Origin: Nemertoderma westbladi
Lineage: Eukaryota > Xenacoelomorpha > Nemertodermatida > Nemertodermatidae
DNA: 64,000 nucleotides
Direction of reading: 5' to 3'
Assembly (NCBI GenBank): GCA_032718475.1
Contig: JAUCBJ010001223.1
Span: 78,300 to 142,299, forward strand
Below the pieces are notes generated by a model, which saw only the letters and a program-made list of their open reading frames with translations, did not search any database and was not told where the DNA came from. Shown here piece by piece: positions 1-9,435 of this stretch. Positions within the stretch are counted from its first letter, which is position 1; each line of letters starts with the position of its first letter. The translations under genes and the position numbers were made by a program.

Positions 1-1686
1 TATTCCGCCTTTTATGATGACTTTAGTAAGATATGCAACAACAATTTAACGACTAAGGTCATATCTCATAAAAAAATTCCTCGAAAACCTTGGTTGTCGC
101 ATAACCTCATTCAGTCATCAATAAATAAAAATAAACTTTATCGAAAATATCTACTGCACCCAACAAATAGTAACTTCAAAAAATACAAAGATTATAGGAA
201 TACGTTTGTAAGCGCTATTCGTACTGCACAAAAAAATTATTATCACCAACAATTTCAAAACCACGGTCAAAATATGAAAAAAACCTGGTCTACAATAAAT
301 TCTGTACTGCACAGAGCTGATAGAGCAAGCTGCCCCAAGAAAATTATTATTAAGATAGATGGCCAAGCAGATATAGAAGTGAAGGAACTGGATCAGATTG
401 CTGAAGAGTTCAATAAACACTTTTCATCTATTGGCCCAAAACTAACAACTCAAATACAACCTGCTAGCAATTCTCGTCCACTACGTTATATCAAAAACTT
501 AAGCGCTAAGTCGTTTGTTTTACTAGAGACTTCTCCTGTTGAGGTTGAATATAATCTGCTTCACCTAACTGATTCCTTGGCGACTAATGATAAGGGGGTT
601 CCAATAAAATTAATAAAAATTGCAGCAAATCCAATCTCAATCCATTTAAGTTACCTTATAAACATATCCATAACAAAAGGCTTTTTTCCGGACCAATTAA
701 AACACGCGAAAGTTATTCCAGTATTCAAAAATGAAGATCCATTCAATGTTAATAATTATCGTCCAATCTCGCTTCTACCTATTTTTAGTAAAATTTATGA
801 ACGTATAATCAATGATCAGTTATTATCATACTTTGAGCAGCTTTCGTTATTAACTCCGAACCAATACGGATTTAGGAAAAAATCAACTACAACCCTGGGT
901 ATATTAAGTATAGTGGAGAAACTACGCTCAGCATTAGACTCCGGAGACACTGCATGTGTAGTTTACCTAGACCTCCAGAAGGCCTTTGATACGTTAGACC
1001 ATCCAATTCTCTTAAGAAAGCTAGAGGCTTACGGCGTCCGTGGCACTCCATTTAATTTAATTAAAGATTATTTAGCTAATCGAACTCAAGTAGTTTCGAT
1101 TAATAATATTCTTTCATCATCTCAACCACTAGTTTGTGGGGTGCCCCAGGGGTCGATTCTGGGTCCTCTACTTTTTCTAATTTTTATTAATGATCTTCCT
1201 AATGTATCTGATTTATTAACGACTATGTTTGCTGATGACACAAGTCTCCTCCACGTAGGTAATGAACCTTTAGCTGTGATCAATAGTGTAAACATCGAGT
1301 TCGATAAAATTGTAGATTGGCTCCATGATAATAAATTATCCCTAAATGTAAAAAAAACTGAATATTCTATATTTACTAATAAACGAGTTGACCTTAATTC
1401 CCTCCCTAAAGTGAAGCTAAAATGTGCGAGTTTGCTGAGATCTAATATTTCAAAATACTTAGGAATAAAAATAGATAGCAAATTATCTTGGAAATCACAC
1501 GTAACCTTTATACTAAAAAAAATTAGTAAAACATGTGGTATTTTTTATAAATTACGCCACATATTCCCCCTCCATATTCTTAGAACTTTATACTTCTCTT
1601 TAATTCACCCATATATCCAATACGGAATTACAGTTTGGGGAAGTACATATGAATCCGTAATAAAATTAAATAAATTAATAAAATAA
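1..1686 (+). CDS. CR1-like LINE ORF2, C-terminal part: end of endonuclease-RT linker and reverse transcriptase
   Basis: The frame is open from the first base, so the true start lies outside the window. It encodes the reverse transcriptase of a CR1/L2-group non-LTR element, which copies element RNA at a nicked chromosomal target. Visible RT blocks are NNYRPISLLPIFSKIYERII (fingers), YLDLQKAFDTLDH with the first catalytic Asp, GVPQGSILGPLLFLIFINDL, and MFADDTSLL with the catalytic Asp pair. The protein matches residues 436-965 of copy B. It ends at TAA 1684-1686, but the same frame continues with recognisable C-terminal sequence, so this stop is probably a nonsense mutation present in both copies. 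Confidence 0.88.
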   Translation, partial: YSAFYDDFSKICNNNLTTKVISHKKIPRKPWLSHNLIQSSINKNKLYRKYLLHPTNSNFKKYKDYRNTFVSAIRTAQKNYYHQQFQNHGQNMKKTWSTINSVLHRADRASCPKKIIIKIDGQADIEVKELDQIAEEFNKHFSSIGPKLTTQIQPASNSRPLRYIKNLSAKSFVLLETSPVEVEYNLLHLTDSLATNDKGVPIKLIKIAANPISIHLSYLINISITKGFFPDQLKHAKVIPVFKNEDPFNVNNYRPISLLPIFSKIYERIINDQLLSYFEQLSLLTPNQYGFRKKSTTTLGILSIVEKLRSALDSGDTACVVYLDLQKAFDTLDHPILLRKLEAYGVRGTPFNLIKDYLANRTQVVSINNILSSSQPLVCGVPQGSILGPLLFLIFINDLPNVSDLLTTMFADDTSLLHVGNEPLAVINSVNIEFDKIVDWLHDNKLSLNVKKTEYSIFTNKRVDLNSLPKVKLKCASLLRSNISKYLGIKIDSKLSWKSHVTFILKKISKTCGIFYKLRHIFPLHILRTLYFSLIHPYIQYGITVWGSTYESVIKLNKLIK

Positions 1687-2067
1687 ATTAGCGCACCAGA
1701 TCCAACATCGTTTCGTCAAGCGTCCTCACTCCCCATTTACCAGTCACTTGATATTTTACCTGTTGACCAATTATATAAACATGAAGTAATCAAATTTATG
1801 TACGATATACATCATAAAAAGTGTTTCAATTCTCCGGAAATATATAATTTATTTACTAAAACATCTAAAGTCCACCATTACGGCACACGTTCAGTTACCA
1901 GCGATTCATTTTATGTACCTCCAATCAAACTAGTAGTAGCCATGCAATCAATACGTTACCAGGGACCTATACTCTGGAACTCAATAGGAACCGATTATCG
2001 AAATTCTAAAACAAAAAGGTCTTTTTCGTTAAAAGTAAAACGTAAATTACTTAATAATAATACTTAA
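1687..2067 (+). pseudogene. C-terminal tail of CR1-like ORF2 beyond a shared stop codon
   Basis: The frame after TAA 1684-1686 stays open to 2067 and reads like the usual C-terminus of CR1/L2 polymerases: LDILPVDQLYKHEVIKFMY, then a YGTRS motif and QSIRYQGPILWNS. It therefore belongs to the same protein and is separated by one nonsense codon. Translation of this piece would need readthrough or reinitiation. I infer a damaged source copy. Confidence 0.75.
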
Positions 2068-2445
2068 ATGATATATTTATTAGTAATTATTAACACATTG
2101 GTCTGTCTGGTGCTTTCTACTAAATTTAATTTGTCTAATTTATTGCATTATTGTTTTAGATTCATTGGCATCAATTATATATGTGTTGTGTTGATATGTT
2201 GCAGCTACGACTGAGTATACTAACAATTAATACCATTGTATAATAATGAAGTAATGACATGTAAATGACAAGACTAATCAGCCCCAGCGCCCCCCCCCCC
2301 CCCCCTCCCCACCAAACCCCCTCCCTAGGCTCCAACATTTACTAGCGTTGCTACTCGTTGGTGCCTCCCAGTTATATATTTTTTGTGATTAGTGCAATTT
2401 AAATATTCTTTATTATTGGGAAATATATATTTGATTTGATTTGAT

Positions 2446-2503
2446 CAGGGTGACAAAATGTCCCCTCATTTATTCGCACTTTTCGTCGCTGATCTCCCCG
2501 CAG
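2446..2503 (+). mobile_element. Sliver of an older LINE reverse transcriptase flanking copy A
   Basis: The 58 bp directly after the TTTGAT tail translate as QGDKMSPHLFALFVADLPA, the QGD..SP.LF block of a LINE reverse transcriptase. The same bases follow copy B at 14487-14544, where the frame runs on into YADG. Here the match stops after position 2503. Sharing the host flank shows that both CR1-like copies descend from one insertion into one host LINE. Confidence 0.8.
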
Positions 2504-2802
2504 TCTCCTGTTACCAGTTTGTGATTCAGTTTAGTTAGTTACCCAGTTTCAGTGCAGACGGGTAATATTGTTTTACCATCAACAACATTGGCTGTATATT
2601 AATCTATTACCGGTATCAAGCAATATTGTCATCCGCCATCATATTAACTGTGCTATCATTATTATATTAGACCGCCAAGATACAACATTAACTCTGAACG
2701 CTTTTCTCCAACGGCCTCGGCCAAGCAATCAGTGACACCATCCCAGCCTGCGGTGACGCGTACAAAACAACCTACCCGGTCGGGATCCCTGATCCCGTCA
2801 CA
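2504..2802. other. No gene recognised
   Basis: This is unique-looking sequence. A short open stretch near 2710-2815 is rich in Ser, Thr, Pro and Gln but has no recognisable domain, so I do not call it. Confidence 0.5.
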
Positions 2803-3290
2803 CTTCCTAATAGAGAAAACGGTTTTCAAAAATATTGGGAAGTTTTTTTTGAGTTATAGCTCCACTCTTTAACCATACTTTTGGCACTTTTTTGAGGCGT
2901 TTCTTGAAATTCATGAAAAATGATTTATTTATTTATTTATTTTGATTTATTTATAGTAACATTTCATGAAATATGATTAGTAACGTTTCTATTTTTTATT
3001 TACAACGGTTTTTTGGTGTTTGCAATTATATGAATTCTTATAAATTAATTTAGAAATTTCAAACTTGCTTTTTTCGGCGGGTGCCAAATTTTGGTGCCAG
3101 CACCAAGTTTTGAAATATGTCAATTTTGAAAATTGATTGTTTGAATCTGTTTTTTGCGCGATAGGATTTTTTAGGTTTCTTGTTTCAATGCAATATATAT
3201 GAGTTGCACCAGGTGTATCAAACTTGTATTTTTCGGTGTTGTGGGGAAAATTGGTGCAAGCACAAAATTTTAAAAAATCAACTAAATCAT
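2803..3290 (+). repeat. Partial copy of the satellite body of the piggyBac-like element
   Basis: From AAAACGGTTTTCAAAAATAT onward this matches the interior of the element at 15875-17429 (about 15995-16420). It includes about 1.5 units of the 162-bp monomer, whose core is an imperfect palindrome around GGTGCCAGCACC (near 3092) and GGTGCAAGCACA (near 3255). Neither terminal inverted repeat of that element is present, so this is a truncated or captured fragment. Confidence 0.75.
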
Positions 3291-4204
3291 GTATAACTAC
3301 TTCGGCCTGCGGCCTCAGTAGTACGATTTATTTGCTTCAGGTTTTATTACCATATATCACCTTCTGGGACAGGCGATAATCTCTGTATATCATGAATCAA
3401 CAGTACTGTATATGAATCAATATCCTTCCTGCACACCATACGCGTTCACAATATTTACCTAAAAGTGGAAGTAGGTGTGCACGGTTATTATGTAGCAAAG
3501 TACAACATTAACAAGCAGTTAAAAAGCTTTGAAACAATTCACTATGCTGTACTGTGTTATTTGCCTACTACTGTTTTAAGTTGTGTTCCGCTACAATTAA
3601 CACTTAAATTCAGCAGCAAAAAATACTGTATATTCTAGAACGTTTTATTATTTTCTAAACAACTATAACTAAAATTAATTATTTGGAAATAATACAACTT
3701 GGTATTTTTGTCGTGTTTAAAGAAATTTTTAAAAAATGTAATAATGTACTGATGGTACCTGAACGTGAATACATTATTCTACGGTGTATACTGTATCAAA
3801 AGTAAATGATCTGCATCATTTTGATACCAAATTTAGCCATTTATGATATTTTCTTCCAGGTGAAGAGCTAATTCGCACAGATTATAAGTTGAACCAGTTA
3901 TATAAGATTATAAGTATTTTCTACCAGCATGCCGTCCGAGCCATTATCCAGGAACGCAAGCATGGTGAGAGATTTATTGACACCCTGCACCCGGATGGGG
4001 ATTTGCTTTGGTGAAGACTGCATATCTCCTATGGACCAAGTTTATCACATTGGAAACATTCATAGTGTCCCTTCTGGCCTGGCTGGGAACCTGGCTTTGG
4101 AACTATAAATTTCATCTTACCTTTTCTTCATCGCTGAATTATAGGAGGGTTTCCCAGTTTTTATATTATGGGTGTCCCTTGCCTGATGCATTTCTCCTCA
4201 AATG
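3291..4204. other. No confident gene; one exon-like open stretch at 3861-4014
   Basis: Nothing is recognisable except a possible terminal exon. A pyrimidine-rich TTTTCTTCCAG ends at 3860. It is followed by an open frame (about 51 codons) starting GEELIRTDYKLNQLYK and ending at a TGA (4012-4014). No partner exon or family is identified, so this could be chance. Confidence 0.3.
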
Positions 4205-4819
4205 GTAGCGTTGAAATGTCGAAAGTACCAGGGATGTGTAGCATCATGTGGTGGTGATTGTCACTACATATTGCACAGCACGATTGTTTTTACATTCCCG
4301 CATGTAATGTCCAGTTCCTAGGCACTTGAAACATTCTTGGTGCTTCATTACTGTTTCGAAGCGGGGCACCAACTCCGCGTATTTGAAATTTTGGCAGAAT
4401 TCGACTGAGTGATTGTCTCCACAGAATATGCAAGTAGGGACTCGTGGATTCCCTCTCATTTGGGCGCCCAATTGGCGAAGAATGGTGCCCATTCTTCAGG
4501 CATCTCTGATTCATCCTCGTCCTCCTCATGATCTTCGGATCCGTAGATGGCCATGGTACTACTGGGCTCATGGAACCTGGGTTTGAGGGTGGGAATTCAT
4601 GCAGTAGTCTGCCCCCCATCCAACTTTGCTAGACTTTGTTAAGAATAGAGAGTCGTTCATGGCCTCGGAAACATTGTCGAGGAATCTCAACATCTCGAGA
4701 TAACTCAGATCGCTATCCAGATGACTTCTATGTAAATCAAAACATATGTATGCCAATTTGGTCTGCAACCATGCGTTTTACTTGGTCCTCTTTCCTCAGA
4801 GGTTTTAGGCTGTAATATG

Positions 4820-4829
4820 CCTCCTTCAT
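4820..4829 (+). repeat. 10-bp target-site duplication, left copy (CCTCCTTCAT)
   Basis: CCTCCTTCAT here and at 5089-5098 flank the foldback element exactly. Removing the element plus one copy rejoins the Gag reading NSMKE-AYYSLK on the minus strand, which supports a true insertion. Confidence 0.85.
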
Positions 4830-5088
4830 GGAGTCCGGACAATTGCGACCCGGACAATTGTGACCCGGTCAATTGCGACCCATGTTTTTAAATAAAAATT
4901 TTGGGTCGCAATTGTCCGGGTCTCAATTGTCCGGGTCGCAATTGTCAATGATATACAATTATACAATGATATTTATCAATGATATACATTACATTTTTTT
5001 ATCTGGTTTCGGATAATTGCGACCCGGACAATTGCGACCCGGACAATTGCAACCCGGACAATTGTCCAGGTCGCAATTGTCCTAACAT
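4830..5088. mobile_element. Small foldback element built from GGACAATTGCGACCC units
   Basis: The element is two foldback modules in tandem. In each, 15-bp units GGACAATTGCGACCC run head to tail and then recur inverted as GGGTCGCAATTGTCC, around an AT-rich loop (about 4885-4904) or directly. The ends are GGAGTCCGGACAATTGCG and CGCAATTGTCCTAACAT. It has no coding capacity. The 10-bp target duplication and inverted ends suggest mobilisation by a Mutator-like or similar transposase supplied in trans; that is inference. The same unit family, as GGACAATTCGGTCCC, builds the element at 58396-59493. Confidence 0.82.
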
Positions 5089-5229
5089 CCTCCTTCATTG
5101 AGTTAGAGAACTCCAGGATGTTTTGAGAATCACCCAGCAAACCTGCATCATGGACCAGTCTTGCAAGTGTTTTATTAACCTCCTCCTTTTTATTAATCTC
5201 TCTCATTAACGGATTAGCCTCCTTGGTTG

Positions 5230-7757
5230 GTAATGGTGAAAAATATCAAGACTTGAAAAATATAGAGAGTAAAAATAACGAGAGTAAAAATATCGAGAGT
5301 AAAAATATCGAGAGTAAAAATAACGAGTGTTGAAAATTAACGTGATTAAAAAATATCGAGAGTAAAAATAAGGCGAGATGAAAAATATCGAAAATAACTA
5401 GTGTTGGAAAATATCGAGAGTAAAAATATCGAATTTTGAAATATATCGAGAGTAAAAATATCGAGTGTTGAAAAATATCGAGAGTAAAAATATCGAGTGT
5501 TGAAAAATATCGAGAGTAAAAATATCGAGTGTTGAAAAATATCGAGAGTAAAAATATCGAGTGTTGAAAAATATCGAGAGTAAAAATATCGAGTGTTGAA
5601 AAATATCGAGAGTAAAAATATCGAGTGTTGAAAAATATCGAGAGTAAAAATATCGAGTGTTGAAAAATATCGAGTGTTGAAAAATATCGAGAGTAAAAAT
5701 ATCGAGAGTAAAAATATCGAGTGTTGAAAAATATCGAGAGTAAAAATATCGAGTTTTGAAAAATATCGAGAGTAAAAATAACGAGTGTTGAAAATATCGA
5801 GTGTTGAAAAATATCGAGAGTAAAAATATCGAGTGTTGAAAAATATCGAGTGTTGAAAAATATCGAGTGTTGAAAAATATCGAGAGTAAAAGTATTGCAT
5901 TTTGCTTGAGCATTTTATTTAGAATTATGGAACAATATTGCAGTGCATGGGTTACAACAGTGCAAGTGCAAGTGAATGGCATTATGTAATACACCTTGGG
6001 TACCCATTTACCAGATTTATTATACTAGCTAGTTTTTGCTATTTTTTTAATAAATATTATAAAAGAAGTGCTAGCTATAAATTTTTATAAATATTATAAA
6101 TATTGTTAAATATTATATTAGAACACGTATAAGCTACCAAATGTTGATAAATATTGTTTTTCTAGAACATTTTTAGTAAAAAAAATTATCATACAACCCT
6201 TATTTAAACAAATTGTTACTCTCGATATTTTTACTCTCGATATTTTTCAACATTCTATATTTTTTTCAACACTCGATATTTTTCAACACTCGATATTTTT
6301 CAACACTCGATATTTTTCAACACTCGATATTTTTCAACACTCGATATTTTTCAACACTCGATATTTTTCAACACTCGATATTTTTCAACACTCGATATTT
6401 TTCAACACTCGATATTTTTCAACACTCGATATTTTTCAACACTCGATATTTTTCAACACTCGATATTTTTCAACACTCGATATTTTTCAACACTCTCTCG
6501 ATATTTTTCAACACTCGATATTTTTCAACACTCGATATTTTTACTCTCGATATTTTTCAACACTCGATATTTTTCAACACTCGATATTTTTCAACACTCG
6601 ATATTTTTACTCTCGATATTTTTCAACACTCGATATTTTTACTCTCGATATTTTTCAACACTCGATATTTTTACTCTCGATATTTTTCAACACTCGATAT
6701 TTTTACTCTCGATATTTTTCAACACTCGATATTTTTACTCTCGATATTTTTCAATACTCGTTATTTTTACTCTCGATATTTTTCAACACTCGATATTTTT
6801 ACTCTCGATATTTTTCAACACTCGATATTTTTACTCTCGATATTTTTCAACACTCGATATTTTTACTCTCGATATTTTTCAACACTCAATATTTTTACTC
6901 TCGATATTTTTCAACACTCGATATTTTTCTCTCGATATTTTTCAACACTCGATATTTTTACTCTCGATATTTTTCAACACTCGATATTTTTACTCTCGAT
7001 ATTTTTCAACACTCGATATTTTTACTCTCGCTATTTTTCAACACTCGATATTTTTACTCTCGATATTTTTCAACACTCGATATTTTTACTCTCGATATTT
7101 TTCAACACTCGATATTTTTACTCTCGATATTTTTCAACACTCGATATTTTTACTCTCGATATTTTTCAACACTCGATATTTTTACTCTCGATATTTTTCA
7201 ACACTCGATATTTTTACTCTCGATATTTTTCAATACTCGATATTTTTACTCTCGATATTTTTCAACACTCGATATTTTTACTCTCGATATTTTTCAACAC
7301 TCGATATTTTTACTCTCGATATTTTTCAACACTCGATATTTTACTCTCGATATTTTTCAACACTCGATATTTGTACTCTCGCTATTTTTCAACACTCGAT
7401 ATTTTTACTCTCGATATTTTTCAACACTCGATATTTTTACTCTTGATATTTTTCAACACTCGATATTTTTACTCTCGATATTTTTCAACACTCGATATTT
7501 TTACCATCGATATTTTTCAACACTCGATATTTTTACTCTCGATATTTTTCAACACTTGATATTTTTACTCTCGATATTTTTACTCTCGATATTTTTCAAC
7601 ACTCGGTATTTTTACTCTCGATATTTTTACCCTCGATATTTTTACTCTCGATATTTTTTGAATTCTCGATATTATCGTTATTTTTCAACACTCGATGTTT
7701 TTACTCGCGTTATTTTTACTCTCGATATTTTTCATGTCTCGATATTTTTCAATATAA
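5230..7757. mobile_element. Foldback element: 2.5-kb palindrome of a 32-bp minisatellite
   Basis: The left arm (5230-5890) is a tandem array of ATATCGAGAGTAAAA (15 bp) alternating with ATATCGAGTGTTGAAAA (17 bp). The right arm (6220-7754) is the same array in inverse orientation. A 330-bp unique AT-rich spacer separates them. The right arm has a zone of pure 17-mers (about 6270-6540), then regular 32-mers. Flanks carry CCTCCTTGGTT (5219-5229) and CCTCTTGGTT (7758-7767), a likely 10-11-bp target duplication inside a BEL Gag remnant. The architecture recalls Drosophila Foldback elements, whose arms are also built of short tandem units. The long open frames here are artefacts of the repeat. Confidence 0.78.
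5891..6219. other. Unique spacer at the centre of the minisatellite palindrome
   Basis: AT-rich sequence without an open frame or recognisable motif. It is the only non-repetitive part of the foldback element, so any cis-acting or former coding information would be here. Confidence 0.6.
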
Positions 7758-7830
7758 CCTCTTGGTTTATCACCGAGATATTGTGAGACATAAACAAGCT
7801 TTTATTTATTATTTTAATATTAGTTTAATA
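7758..7830 (-). pseudogene. Possible upstream continuation of the BEL Gag remnant
   Basis: On the minus strand this reads LVYVSQYLGDKPR, which would join EANPLMREINKK at 5229 if the foldback element and one duplicated flank were removed. A stop lies two codons upstream. The match is short, so this is an inference that supports the insertion model rather than an independent identification. Confidence 0.4.
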
Positions 7831-8089
7831 CCTAATAATTTTTGTATTTTATTTAGGACTATTTGCTTAATTTTCTTGATACTTTTTTTGTAATTACTTA
7901 TATATATACATTCCATTGATGCATTTAAACTGTCATGTTCTAGTGGCCTGGTGGGGGATTAATACTCGTTAACAATTTAAATCCGATAATTAATTTGAAT
8001 ATTCTTGTTGATTACCTATTATTTTTATTTTTAACACTAACCTTTAACTCTTTAACCACTTTATACACAGCTGATATTGGAATTCAACT
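7831..8089. other. No gene recognised
   Basis: AT-rich spacer with nothing recognisable. Confidence 0.5.
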
Positions 8090-8345
8090 TGGACAACTTG
8101 GAATTCAACACTCTCCTGATTGGCTGTCTGATAAAAAAATTTCTCTAAATATAACTAAAACCGAATTTACTATAATTTCTAACAAACGTTTTAATCCCCC
8201 AGATCACCAAATCCGGATAAATAACTCCCCTATTACGTTCAAAAACTCAACCAAATTTATAGGCATTTCCGTTGACAACAATCTCTCCTGGAAACTGCAC
8301 ATAATTAAGAAAATCTCAAAAACTGGTGGTTTATTTTACAAAACT
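8090..8345 (+). pseudogene. LINE reverse transcriptase fragment (thumb region)
   Basis: Open sequence reads WLSDKKISLNITKTEFTIIS, then IRINNSPITFKNSTKFIGI and NNLSWKLHIIKKISKTGG. This is the region after the catalytic FADD in CR1/L2-group polymerases; the CR1-like ORF2 of this window has WLHDNKLSLNVKKTEYSIF, ISKYLGIKIDSKLSWKSH. There is no catalytic block, and both ends are lost. It is a diverged relative of the CR1-like element, not a copy of it. Confidence 0.8.
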
Positions 8346-8526
8346 AAGATATATTTTTATGGTCTTGGCTTTACAAGCCACGCTATTGCCGGGGCCGTTA
8401 TATGTACAGTACTATATATTCTCTATCTATCTAATTGTACATTGTGCATTTCAAGCTTCCTGACATCACATCAACTCCTGCTGACGACCTGTCATACTCA
8501 AATGCAAACCAAGCACAGATCGGATA

Positions 8527-9206
8527 CAGCAGGTTACGAGTGAAGATTGGAAATCGCATTTCGGTGGTCTGCTTGGGAGTGAAAAAATACCGAGCTTCCC
8601 AGTCATTGAAGACATTGTTGTCGAGGACATGGATGCTGAAATCTCGGCCACTGAAATAACCAGCAATATTTCGAAATCAGCCAATGGCAAGGCAGCTGGC
8701 GGCCCTGATGGCATAACCAACGAGTGTCTCAAACAGGGGTATGGAATATTTAATGTCTTCCTAGTCGCCTTGTTGTCGTTCTGTTTCAACAACGCTATCA
8801 TTCCGACTCAGTGGTCAACTAGTTATTTAATTTCCCTATATAATGGGAAGGGTAGCCTAAGACTACCAGGTTCATATCGCGGTATCACTCTAATGAGCTT
8901 TTCTTCTAAAAACATACACAGCCATACTAGATTCACGTCTCTACTCGTGGGCTGAGCGTAGTTTGATATTTCCAGCTGAACAATTTGGGTTCATAGTAGA
9001 AACTTCAACAATCAAAGCTACAAAAATCCTGTACAGCAAATCTCCAGTTCTTTGGGTGAACCAAAGGGTCACAAGTATTGTGTCTTTGTAGACTTTGAAA
9101 AAGCGTTTGACAAAGTGAACTGAGTCAAGCTTATAATTAAACTTCACAAACTTGGTGTCAGCACTACGTTCCTGAAAGCTCTTTGGGCTATTATTTGTGT
9201 AAATTG
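8527..9206 (+). pseudogene. Older LINE (host of the nested CR1-like element), 5' reverse transcriptase part
   Basis: The frame from 8527 reads SEDWKSHFGGLL, then NGKAAGGPDGITNECLK, an RT fingers motif (about 8680-8730). After a frameshift it gives EQFGF (near 8980), then CVFVDFEKAFDKVN with the first catalytic Asp (9087-9120), a TGA, and LIIKLHKLGVSTTFLKALWA to about 9200. It then stops, and the CR1-like element begins. The protein resumes at 14487 with QGDKMSPHLF. About 25 residues normally found between ALWA and QGD are missing, so the insertion was accompanied by a deletion or the 5' junction has decayed. Confidence 0.8.
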
Positions 9207-9435
9207 TATCTTGGTTGTCATTTGGTTCACTTGTTACTTCTCCTATTACCCAGACAGACAATTGGTTTCCTGACAATTTGGAAACCCCGATCATTGACAA
9301 TTGGAACGGATTTTCCTGCTGGCTGGTGGTTGGTAAATGTTGTGATGTAATACGGTACCGGTTTCAGATTAGGCCTAACTCTATAGTCTTCAGTTGTAAT
9401 AAATGGATTGACTGCAGACAACTGGAAACTGAGTA

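Larger units (their letters stand above)
1..2445 (+). mobile_element. CR1-like LINE, copy A (5' part outside window)
   Basis: This non-LTR retrotransposon copy is cut by the window edge inside ORF2. It aligns without gaps to 12042-14486 at a constant offset of 12041. I saw one difference, T at 2098 against A at 14139. It holds the ORF2 C-terminal part, a 3' UTR with a 16-C run near 2290, and a 3' end of repeated TTTGAT (about 2430-2445). The next 58 bp match the flank of copy B, which argues for duplication of a larger segment rather than a separate insertion. Confidence 0.9.
4205..5229 (-). pseudogene. Decayed BEL/Pao Gag fragment with zinc knuckles
   Basis: Read on the minus strand, the fragment runs from a helical stretch (MREINKKEEVNKTLARLVHD, 5206 downward), through AYYSLKPLRKEDQVKRMVAD near 4790, to paired zinc knuckles: CIFCGDNHSVEFC and CFKCLGTGHYMREC (4430-4300). 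A third cluster, CAIC..NHHHMMLH, is reached only after a frameshift near 4260. This knuckle arrangement, ending in NHH..LH, is typical of BEL/Pao capsid proteins. Several stops and frameshifts are present. Two foldback elements interrupt it: one inside at 4830-5088, one at its upstream edge at 5230-7757. It is much more decayed than the intact BEL/Pao element at 46789-54693. Confidence 0.75.

Noticed and set aside
2446-2503. 3' transduction carried by the CR1-like LINE
   Set aside because: The 58 bp translate as a conserved reverse transcriptase block of the host LINE and stay in frame with its continuation at 14545, so they are flank, not transduced sequence.
4008-4208. 66-codon plus-strand open frame
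   Set aside because: No recognisable domain, and it lies next to the minus-strand Gag remnant; treated as chance.
5230-7757. CRISPR-like array of 32-bp repeats
   Set aside because: The units are directly adjacent with no unique spacers, are compound 15+17-mers, and the genome is eukaryotic. It is a minisatellite.
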